Source: Verrucomicrobiaceae bacterium | GTDB taxonomy: Bacteria > Verrucomicrobiota > Verrucomicrobiia > Verrucomicrobiales > Verrucomicrobiaceae | Direction of reading: 5' to 3' | Length of the DNA stretch: 57,869 nucleotides | NCBI GenBank assembly: GCA_016795365.1 | Contig: JAEUHN010000010.1 | Coordinates: 1 to 57,869, forward strand | Shown here: positions 45,152 to 52,011 of the stretch, piece by piece | Layout: each line of letters begins with the position of its first letter | How positions within the stretch are numbered: the stretch's first letter is position 1 | The notes under the pieces: generated by a model | Databases searched by the model: none | What the model was told of the DNA's origin: nothing | What the model saw: the letters and a program-made list of their open reading frames with translations, nothing else | Program-made: the position numbers and the translations under genes

Positions 45152-46912
45152 CGATTCGCCCGCGCTCGGAAAAGATTCGGTTTTCTGCTCCTTGTTCAAT
45201 CCCAGCACCGCACGAATACGCCCCCTCAGCGCACCCTTCTTCGGATACTTCTTTTTCGCGCAGTCTTCGGCTTCCATATCGAGCCACCAGCCGAACATAG
45301 GAATCAGCACTTCATCAATCAACGTCTCATCCGAGCCGGTTTCATCGTATCGGGCAGGGTAGGGAATCGCGAGCCATTTGTCCTGCATCTCATCGCCTCG
45401 CTTGACCTTCTCGGGTGCATTGCTGCGCTTGATGCCCCAGCGATCAAGGAAGTTAAGCCATTGGATTTTTCGATTCGTAATCTGCCCTTCAACTCCTCCT
45501 TCAAAGTAGCTCCGGGGAAACACATTCCTCGCGGCCTTTTCTTCTGCGCGCTTCGCTTCCCCGACGACAAACCAACCAAAGCGCCAAAACTTCACATCAC
45601 TGGCAATCCGACGAACGACGGTTGCAAAGATGGACTTGGAGACGTGGGGTTGGGTGCGCTTCAAGACCTCTTGCATGTCGTTCCACTCACGCTTGGCGCG
45701 TGGTCGTTCATCACCAGTGAGCTTGTCTTCAATGCTTGCCCAATCATCTCCCGGCACACGCCTTTCACCAAGCCGGGAGAAATACGACAACCAACGAACG
45801 GCGTCGTAGTCCTCATGCTGCACGGCAAGGTCCACAAGGAAGCGAATCAATACATCAGCCATTTCGCAAGCCTCCTCCGAAATGCCGACTCTGCTGATCC
45901 TGCGATTGCGTTCTTCGGCCTGCCTTCGCAGCTCTAACATGCGGGCCTCTTCCTCTGTGAGAGCTTTTGATGGGTCAGTCAATTCAGGTCCTTCGTAATC
46001 TCGCAGCATTGCATCAAGCTGGTCTCGAAGCTCTCCGGCTGCGTTCGTTGCTCCGCCAATGTTCGGCGGCTGCTTCCACACGACACGGCCCGTGTCTTTG
46101 ACTTCCGAATGGTCCTGGCAGGAGTGGCACCAAACGCCCCCACGTTCACGCACCTGCCACTCAGATTCGTCGCCGCACTTCTCGCAGCGATAGACGCGAT
46201 GCTTGGCGAGGTGGATGTGTCGTCCGCATCGTTCGCAGTCATGGCTGATTATGCTCCTGGCCTGAACCTCGATAACGTCGTGACACTTGCCGCATTCCAA
46301 TCTTACGGACACCAATGGCTCCTTGTCTTGAGGCGGCGGTGGTGTTTCCACTGGTGGCTTTGGCTTCGGGGGATTGAACTCGAACAAGTCCTGGCACCAG
46401 TGTCCCTCTCGTATCAAAAACCGGCGCGTTCTTCCACACGCACAGTCGATCTCGAACCTCGTCGGGTGGATGTCCTTAACCTCTATCTCTCCAGCTTCGT
46501 CTCGAACGATTTCCCGATCTTCGGGGCGATGCGCTGCACCGCATTCGCACACGAGAAGCCAGCGCAATTCATCGTCGAGATAGGGCTTTCCCGGCTGTTC
46601 GCGCTCCTCCTTTGACACTTGTTGATTCCATCCAGCTTTCGGAACCCATATCCAATCGGAGGACCATTCTTTGCACCAAGCACACCTCCAACGGAGGGAC
46701 GGCCCTGCATCGGGGCTCCAAGGGCGCTTCCAAGCACGAACAGCACTGCACTTCGGACACCTCCAATCGAAGGAAACGCCATCGGCGCTTTGTGAAATAT
46801 TTTGCGCGGTCGAATCAGATTCATGTGAAGCCTGGGATTCGCCCTCGCTCGCCCCCTCCCCCGGTGTCTTGCCTTGGGCGCTTGGCTTGGTTTTTGATCG
46901 TGGCTTACTCAT
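45128..46912 (-). CDS. Island-encoded protein with multiple zinc-ribbon-like motifs, unknown function
   Basis: 594 residues. After a polar, low-complexity N-terminus (about 1-45) come cysteine pairs: 'RCPKCSAV' with 'WRCAWCKEW', 'LVCECGAAH', 'DCACGRTRR', 'ECGKCHDV' with 'DCERCGRH', and 'RCEKCGDE' with 'WCHSCQDH'. They look like up to five treble-clef or ribbon knuckles. A proline-rich stretch (about 190-200) separates two groups. The C-terminal 290 residues are helical, charged and unrecognised, with no nuclease or ATPase motif. Its ATG overlaps the integrase TGA by 4 nt, so it is translated with the recombinase. It might be a DNA-binding partner of recombination or a transcription factor for the island; both are speculation. 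Confidence 0.6.
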   Translation of the reverse strand: MSKPRSKTKPSAQGKTPGEGASEGESQASHESDSTAQNISQSADGVSFDWRCPKCSAVRAWKRPWSPDAGPSLRWRCAWCKEWSSDWIWVPKAGWNQQVSKEEREQPGKPYLDDELRWLLVCECGAAHRPEDREIVRDEAGEIEVKDIHPTRFEIDCACGRTRRFLIREGHWCQDLFEFNPPKPKPPVETPPPPQDKEPLVSVRLECGKCHDVIEVQARSIISHDCERCGRHIHLAKHRVYRCEKCGDESEWQVRERGGVWCHSCQDHSEVKDTGRVVWKQPPNIGGATNAAGELRDQLDAMLRDYEGPELTDPSKALTEEEARMLELRRQAEERNRRISRVGISEEACEMADVLIRFLVDLAVQHEDYDAVRWLSYFSRLGERRVPGDDWASIEDKLTGDERPRAKREWNDMQEVLKRTQPHVSKSIFATVVRRIASDVKFWRFGWFVVGEAKRAEEKAARNVFPRSYFEGGVEGQITNRKIQWLNFLDRWGIKRSNAPEKVKRGDEMQDKWLAIPYPARYDETGSDETLIDEVLIPMFGWWLDMEAEDCAKKKYPKKGALRGRIRAVLGLNKEQKTESFPSAGESVQDGEPS

Positions 46913-48402
46913 GCCGTCTTCCCTCCGCGCTTGACGGCTTGCGGTAGCGTATCGGGCGGACGGAACTCGATCACCTTGCCCGGCTCCGTCACATCGCCAA
47001 GCAACACACCCAAACCCGCCGTGATGCTTCGGCGCTTGTCGGTGTAGTGGCGTGCCGTGGTCTGAATATGAGCGTGCCTGAGCACTTGCTGCGCAGCGAA
47101 GATGCCTTGTTCATTGGCGAGGATGCTGCCGAGTTCCTTGCGCAGCGTGTGCAGCGGCTTTTGATCCTTGATGCCTTGCTTGGCGAGCCACGCATACAGG
47201 GCGCGAAAGTGTTCCTCGCAGCGGTAGTAGCTCACGGGTGCCTTGTGATAGCGTGCCTTGCGTTTCGACTCGATCACGAACACGCCGCGAGCCTGTGCGC
47301 GCCAGCCGCGCAGCAAGGCGAGCAATTCAGGATCACAATCCACCTTCGCTTCGGACTCCTTCGACTTCGGCTCGAAGAACTCGGTGCGGCAGATGTGAAT
47401 CTGCGCGAGGTCGAACTTCACTTGATCCCAAGTCAGCGTGTCGATCTCGCGTTTCCGCAAGCCCGCGAGCAAGCCGAGACAGAACACCTTGAACGGCTCG
47501 CGCATGGCCGGATCGTTGGCGAGGTCACGCTTTGCCAGCGCGATCAACTGCCGTGCATCCACCTTCGACACGTATTTCTTGCTCCCCTCGTCTTCCAGGG
47601 AAACGCCCTTGAACGGCAGCGGTTCCGGCAAGGCGAGCTTGGCGCGCAGATGCTTCAAGCGGCCCTTGCGATCACTGAACAAACTCCGCGCACTGCGCAG
47701 CATGGAGTTCAGCGTGTGCTTCGCCCGTTGCAGTTTGAGCGGGTTCTCGCCGTGCTCGGCAAGGTAGGCGAGCTTCCACTTCTGAATCGCATCATCGCGC
47801 AGCACGTTCAGTCGCAGCGCATCCACCTTTGCCTGCCACGCCTCCACGCCGCCGTTGTAGCGGTCGCGCCGTGACACGTAGATGATGCGCCCGCGCTTGT
47901 CCTTGCGCACCTGCCCGTTCTCATCGGTCGCCGCTTGATCGCCAACGCCTGCCACGCCAGCCGCAATGGAACGAAGCGCCTGCACATAGGCGCGCAGCGT
48001 GGAGCCTCGAAAGCTGACCGTCGCCTGCAACTCCGCCAGATACTCGCCGATGGTCGCGCAGCCTGTGCGACGCTTCGCCTTCGGGTTGTGCTCCGCCAGC
48101 GCCGTTTCCCAGCCTTTGACGAGGATCGTCTGGAAGATCGCCTGAGCCTTCGCCGCTGCCGCCCGCTTCTCCGACGTGTGTAGCTTGAAGCGGTGCCGGT
48201 GTCCCTTGTGGGCGATCTGAACGCTGTAGTTCGGCGACTGATTGCCACCCCGTCCCATGACCTTCTCCACCCTCTCCAACCAGTAACGAACATCCGTCCG
48301 CGAGACACCTTTGGCACCCCTGTTTTCCCCCGGCTGTGCATTCTGGCTGTGCACCGGCTGTGCATCTGTAGCGACCAAATCGGCTTTCTCAAGTTTGCTC
48401 AT
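46909..48402 (-). CDS. int: Tyrosine recombinase / phage-type integrase
   Basis: About 497 residues. Catalytic R in 'GLLAGLRKREIDTLTW', 'LHTLRKELGSILA' (HxxR), 'LRHAHIQTTARHYTD' with the third His/Arg region and nucleophile Tyr. A SAM-like core-binding domain (about 140-275) precedes it, and an N-terminal basic region probably binds arm sites. It catalyses integration at tRNA-Leu. ATG 48402 or 48471 (adding 23 residues) are both possible; the two are flanked by an imperfect inverted repeat. It is 24-94 bp from the distal att copy, the usual arrangement. The next gene overlaps by 4 nt. Confidence 0.94.
   Translation of the reverse strand: MSKLEKADLVATDAQPVHSQNAQPGENRGAKGVSRTDVRYWLERVEKVMGRGGNQSPNYSVQIAHKGHRHRFKLHTSEKRAAAAKAQAIFQTILVKGWETALAEHNPKAKRRTGCATIGEYLAELQATVSFRGSTLRAYVQALRSIAAGVAGVGDQAATDENGQVRKDKRGRIIYVSRRDRYNGGVEAWQAKVDALRLNVLRDDAIQKWKLAYLAEHGENPLKLQRAKHTLNSMLRSARSLFSDRKGRLKHLRAKLALPEPLPFKGVSLEDEGSKKYVSKVDARQLIALAKRDLANDPAMREPFKVFCLGLLAGLRKREIDTLTWDQVKFDLAQIHICRTEFFEPKSKESEAKVDCDPELLALLRGWRAQARGVFVIESKRKARYHKAPVSYYRCEEHFRALYAWLAKQGIKDQKPLHTLRKELGSILANEQGIFAAQQVLRHAHIQTTARHYTDKRRSITAGLGVLLGDVTEPGKVIEFRPPDTLPQAVKRGGKTA
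48345..48379 (+). repeat. Subterminal direct repeat, right copy
   Basis: Matches 35134-35168 at 32 of 35 positions. It lies inside the 5' coding part of the integrase; with a further GGCTGTGCA at 48332 there are three such units at 13- and 11-bp steps. Confidence 0.8.
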
Positions 48403-48479
48403 GTTATGACCAAACGAAGCTGCAAGGCTTATTCTACGGGCTTTCGGCGTGCTCATGTGTGAACATGACATAACTTGAG
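48388..48479. repeat. Imperfect inverted repeat around the integrase start
   Basis: Arms CTCAAGTT-nnn-TCATGTT (48388-48405) and AACATGA-nnn-AACTTGAG (48462-48479), 15 of 18 positions complementary, 56 nt apart. The inner arm includes ATG 48402 and the outer one sits at ATG 48471, 16 nt from the att core. It may be an operator or integrase/Xis binding pair controlling int. Confidence 0.5.
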
Positions 48480-48495
48480 AAAACCCGCAACAACT

Positions 48496-48548
48496 AGACT
48501 TAGGATCTGGTTTGGTAACAAGTGCAGGTTCGAGTCCTGTCTCGGGTA
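48496..48548 (+). repeat. Attachment site, distal copy (53-bp direct repeat)
   Basis: Exact copy of the last 53 nt of tRNA-Leu (35015-35067). Without the tRNA 5' half it cannot be a gene. It marks the right end of the island; chromosomal sequence resumes at 48549. Confidence 0.95.
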
Positions 48549-48577
48549 GAAGCTTCGCTGGTGCCGTGCAGGGCCTG

Positions 48578-49471
48578 CTATTTTTTCTTCCCGGTGAGTT
48601 CCAGATAGATGTCCTCCAACGACTGCTGCTCCGGTGCCCAGCTCTCGATCCGCACGCCGCCTTCGACGAGGGCTTTGACGAATTCGGGACCAGTGACGTC
48701 GGCGGGCAGTTCGACGAGGCCCTTCTTGTTCAACGTCGCACCGACTTTCGCCGTCACCGCGTCCGCCTCGCGAATGTCCGAGGTCACGAGCTGATAGCGA
48801 GGTCGTCCGCTTTTGTTTCGTCCGAGCGAGCCTTCATACACCTTGCGGCCTTCCTTGAGGATCACGCAGCGATCACACATGAGATCGACCTCGGCCAGCA
48901 GATGCGAGTTGAGCAGAATGGTCATGCCCCACTCAGCGCGCAGGCGCAGGATCGTCTCGCGGAACTCGCGGATGCCCTCGGGATCAAGGCCATCCGTCGG
49001 CTCGTCGAGCAGCAGGCATTGCGGTCTCGGCAGCAGCGCCTGGGCGAGGGCAAGTCGTTGCCTCATGCCGTGACTGTAGGTGCCCGTCTTCTTGTTCGCC
49101 GCGTGCGTGAGATTGACCATCGCCAGGATGCGTGCGGCTTCCTTCTCATCCCACCAGCCGGAGAGCGAGCACAGCACGCGCAGGTTCTCCCAGCCCGTCA
49201 GGTAGTCGTAAAACACCGCCGACTCGAAGATCGCGCCGATGCTGCGCAACGCTCGTGCACGCTGCGTCTGCACCGAGGCACCATCAATGAAGACCTCGCC
49301 ACTATCGGGTCGCACCATGCCGAGCATGATGCCCACGATCGTCGATTTGCCCGCACCGTTGTGCCCCAGCAACCCAACGATCTCACCCGCCTCGACCGTG
49401 AAGCTGACATTGTTGAGCGCAGGCTTCGCGCCCTTGCTCCAGACTTTGCAAAGTGAGCGGGCTTCGATCAT
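48578..49471 (-). CDS. ABC transporter ATP-binding protein
   Basis: 297 residues. Walker A 'GLLGHNGAGKSTIVGI', Q-loop-region 'IGAIFESAVFYDYLT', signature 'YSHGMRQRLALAQALL' (S-H-G-M-R, slightly diverged from LSGGQ), Walker B 'CLLLDEPTDGLDPEG' and 'LLNSHLLAEVDLMCD' with the switch His. The C-terminal domain (about 220-297) resembles ABC-2 exporter ATPases. The cognate permease would lie beyond this operon; no permease is adjacent in the window, but a permease fragment of this type ends the window at base 1, too far to be its partner with confidence. Start overlaps the preceding stop by 1 nt (TGATG). Confidence 0.92.
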   Translation of the reverse strand: MIEARSLCKVWSKGAKPALNNVSFTVEAGEIVGLLGHNGAGKSTIVGIMLGMVRPDSGEVFIDGASVQTQRARALRSIGAIFESAVFYDYLTGWENLRVLCSLSGWWDEKEAARILAMVNLTHAANKKTGTYSHGMRQRLALAQALLPRPQCLLLDEPTDGLDPEGIREFRETILRLRAEWGMTILLNSHLLAEVDLMCDRCVILKEGRKVYEGSLGRNKSGRPRYQLVTSDIREADAVTAKVGATLNKKGLVELPADVTGPEFVKALVEGGVRIESWAPEQQSLEDIYLELTGKKK

Positions 49472-50061
49472 CAGCGGCGTCCCATACGGTTTTGCAGTTC
49501 TTCCATCAGCGGCGCGAGGTTGAGCTTCTGCGCGTCGGTGCCGTTCTTGTAGTAGTCGGCGATGTTGCCTTCCACCAGCTTCTCAAAGACCTGGTTGTCG
49601 GCCTCGGTGAGTTGCTCCATCGACGACGCTCCACCGGCGTTGCGACGCAGCGACCCGCGGGCGTTGCCGATATACTTGCGGCGCTCGTCCTTGCTCAGCA
49701 GCGACCACGCTTTCATCAACGGCTGCACCTGCGCCTCCACAATCACGGACAGGTAATGCTTCCGCTCGGCCTCGGTGAGATCAGCCATGAAGAGCATCAT
49801 GTCGCCACCCGTGTCTTCATCACGCATCGTGCGGCGCTGCTCCATGTCGAGCATCGTGTAGAACTTGGCCACGCGGTCGAGATACGCCGTGCGCTCCGCC
49901 TGCGAGGGCTTCTTGCCATGCTTCCAAGGCGGGTCACGCACGAGGTCATAAACTTTCTCCGGCGTGGAGATCGAGTCCTCCGTGCTGCTCATCACGATAG
50001 CGACGCCCGACCAGATGATGGCCAGGGCAATCAGCGTGGGGATGAGGATCGAGGGTCTCAT
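49471..50061 (-). CDS. Membrane-anchored helical protein of unknown function in murJ operon
   Basis: 196 residues. One N-terminal hydrophobic helix ('ILIPTLIALAIIWSGVAIVM', signal anchor or signal peptide), then a long, charged, alpha-helical body rich in Asp, Glu, Arg and Lys ('AERTAYLDRVAKFYTMLDME', 'RRKYIGNARGSLRRNAGG'). Composition recalls periplasmic helical-bundle proteins such as Spy/CpxP-like or heavy-metal resistance regulators, but no LTxxQ motif stands out. It overlaps murJ by 4 nt upstream and the ABC gene by 1 nt downstream, so the three are coupled. Confidence 0.68.
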   Translation of the reverse strand: MRPSILIPTLIALAIIWSGVAIVMSSTEDSISTPEKVYDLVRDPPWKHGKKPSQAERTAYLDRVAKFYTMLDMEQRRTMRDEDTGGDMMLFMADLTEAERKHYLSVIVEAQVQPLMKAWSLLSKDERRKYIGNARGSLRRNAGGASSMEQLTEADNQVFEKLVEGNIADYYKNGTDAQKLNLAPLMEELQNRMGRR

Positions 50062-51749
50062 GCGCTCTTCTTGCCACGACCCAGCTTCCGTTTCAACGAC
50101 CCCGTGAAGTCGCCCAGTTCTTCGTTTTTCAATGCGGCGCTGGCACCAAAGTAAACGACGGCCGCGACACCGATCGTGAGACCGAGCAGGATGGCGCGCA
50201 CGATGACGCCGTGGCTTTGCCAGTGAGCGAGCACGGTGAGCTGCGACGTCCAGCACACGGCTGCCATGCACGAGGCGGCGATGGCCAGCTTGCCGAAGGT
50301 GACGAGCAGCTTGCGTCCATCGAAGCGACCTGCGTGGTGGCGCATGGCGAAGAACAGGCTGCCGAAATTCAGCGCGGCGCTGAGGCTGGTGGAGAGCGCG
50401 AGGTAGCGATGGTCCAGGTGCCAGACGATGACGAAGAGGTAGTTCAGCCCTGCGCTGAAGAACACGCACACGACACTGACGATCATGGGGATGAAGCGCT
50501 TGTCGATCGCGTAGAACGCGGGCTGCAGCACCTTTAGGCCGGAGTAGAACACGAGGCCGATGGCATACATTTGCAGCGCGGTGGCGCAGCCGGGCACATG
50601 CAGCGGATTGGTAGCGGCGCGACCATTGCCATAGAGCAGCGACATGATCGGCTCCGCCAGCATCGCGAGGCCTACGGCGCTGGGAATGCTGAGCAGCGCG
50701 CCCATGCGGATGGCCTTGCTCAGCGTCTGGCGGAAGTCATCGCTGATGCCGTTCGCGGCCATGCGAGCGAGTGATGGCAGCGAAACCGTAGCGAGTCCCA
50801 CGCCGAACAACCCGAGCGGCAACTGCATCAGTCGAAACGCATTGTTCAGCCATGTCACGGGACCATCGCCGGCCACATGCGAGGCGAAGATCGAGTTCAG
50901 CATCACATTCACCTGCACCACGCTGCCACTGATCACCGCGGGCCACATCAGATGCAGCGTGTGCTTCACGCCGGGGTCCTTCCAGCCGAGGTCGAGGCCG
51001 AATTTGAAGCCGACTTTCTTGAGCGCTGGCAACTGCACGCCGAGCTGCACCAACCCGCCGACCAGCACGCCCACAGCGAAGCCGATGATCGCCGTCTTGC
51101 CGAAGTGCGGATCGAGCCACCAGCCGACGCCACCGCCCACGGCCATACTGGCGACATTGAAGAACGTCGATGCCATCGCAGGCATGAAGAAGACTTTGCG
51201 CGCGTTCAGCATGCCCATCACCAGCGCCGCGAGCGACACGAGCAGGATGAACGGGAACATGATGCGCGTGAGCATGATCGTGAACTCCAACTTCGCCTGC
51301 AGTTCCTCGGGCGAGAGCATGTCCTTCGGGTCCGTGGGATGCCGCCAGCCAGAGGCCATGAGCCAGATGATCCAGGGCGACAAGATCACACCGAGCAGCG
51401 AGACGAACGTCATCCAGATCGTGGTGAGCGAGACGAACTTCCGCGCCAGCGACCACGCAGCCTCGTCCCCATCGGTGGTCGCTTTCTTGGTGAAGACGGT
51501 GACGAACGCCGTGCTCAGTGCGCCTTCGGCAAACAAGTCGCGCAGCATGTTCGGCACACGAAAGGCCATGTTGAAGCAATCCAGCCAGCGCAGGTTCGCC
51601 TTGTCGGCAAAGAGCGAGCTGATCGCGATCTCGCGCACCAGTCCGAGCACGCGGGAGCAGAGGATCGCGATCGACACGAGACCCAACGCGCGGGCGGTGC
51701 CTTTGGCTTCGGTCTTCGCGGTCGGGGTGGCGGCAGGAGTATCGGACAT
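50058..51749 (-). CDS. murJ: Lipid II flippase MurJ (MviN)
   Basis: 563 residues, about 14 hydrophobic helices. MVF-family signatures: 'LVSIAILCSRVLGLVREIAI' then 'DCFNMAFRVPNMLRDLFAEG', 'ALSTAFVTVFTKK', and 'LWPAVISGSVVQVNVMLNS'. MurJ moves lipid-linked peptidoglycan precursor across the inner membrane. ATG 51749 (a variant 4 codons upstream lacks support). It is the first gene of the leftward murJ operon; a 262-bp spacer separates it from the next leftward gene. Confidence 0.94.
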   Translation of the reverse strand: MSDTPAATPTAKTEAKGTARALGLVSIAILCSRVLGLVREIAISSLFADKANLRWLDCFNMAFRVPNMLRDLFAEGALSTAFVTVFTKKATTDGDEAAWSLARKFVSLTTIWMTFVSLLGVILSPWIIWLMASGWRHPTDPKDMLSPEELQAKLEFTIMLTRIMFPFILLVSLAALVMGMLNARKVFFMPAMASTFFNVASMAVGGGVGWWLDPHFGKTAIIGFAVGVLVGGLVQLGVQLPALKKVGFKFGLDLGWKDPGVKHTLHLMWPAVISGSVVQVNVMLNSIFASHVAGDGPVTWLNNAFRLMQLPLGLFGVGLATVSLPSLARMAANGISDDFRQTLSKAIRMGALLSIPSAVGLAMLAEPIMSLLYGNGRAATNPLHVPGCATALQMYAIGLVFYSGLKVLQPAFYAIDKRFIPMIVSVVCVFFSAGLNYLFVIVWHLDHRYLALSTSLSAALNFGSLFFAMRHHAGRFDGRKLLVTFGKLAIAASCMAAVCWTSQLTVLAHWQSHGVIVRAILLGLTIGVAAVVYFGASAALKNEELGDFTGSLKRKLGRGKKSA

Positions 51750-52011
51750 GGAGCGGCGCACAGTGCGGATGGCACGCCGGGGTGCAAGCGTTTGGAAGGA
51801 TGCAATCGCAGGGACTAATCGACGTTGTAGAGATGAACCGTGACCAATGCGGTCCCGGTGATCGGTTCGTCACCCACAAGCATCCGTGAGTGCTGCCTGT
51901 GTTGATTCGCGATGTCTTTGGCAGTGCCAAACTGAATGCGGACACGCAGAGAAAACTTTATTGAGGGAAGCGACGAATCTGTCTCAGATGCGAGTGGGTT
52001 GGCCGAATAGG
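51750..52011. other. Spacer upstream of murJ with a possible coding remnant
   Basis: No intact gene. The minus frame ending at TAG 51817-51815 reads about 45 credible residues (including 'VRIQFGTAKDIANQHRQHSR' and 'MLVGDEPITGTALVTVHLYN') and stays open into the 3' end of the neighbouring gene in a different frame, with no sensible start. It might be a decayed 3' fragment. No promoter pair for murJ was convincing. Confidence 0.3.

Larger units (their letters stand above)
35015..48548. mobile_element. tRNA-Leu-integrated genomic island (about 13.5 kb)
   Basis: Bounded by perfect 53-bp direct repeats (35015-35067 and 48496-48548) of the tRNA-Leu 3' part; a tyrosine recombinase gene lies just inside the distal repeat. 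Between them are toxin-antitoxin-like genes, an ImmA/IrrE-cyclase pair, type I restriction-modification, a BT4734/VirE_N-like protein, an Xis-like protein and a zinc-ribbon protein. No conjugation, capsid or relaxase gene is present, so it is an integrative element mobilised by others, a phage-satellite-like element, or a defence island. The empty site would be the tRNA-Leu gene followed by the sequence now at 48549. Confidence 0.93.

Noticed and set aside
48549..48577. Small GC hairpin followed by T residues just right of the island
   Set aside because: The stem is only about 5 bp with a 2-nt loop, and the T-run belongs to the 3' end of the ABC ATPase gene; too weak to call a terminator.
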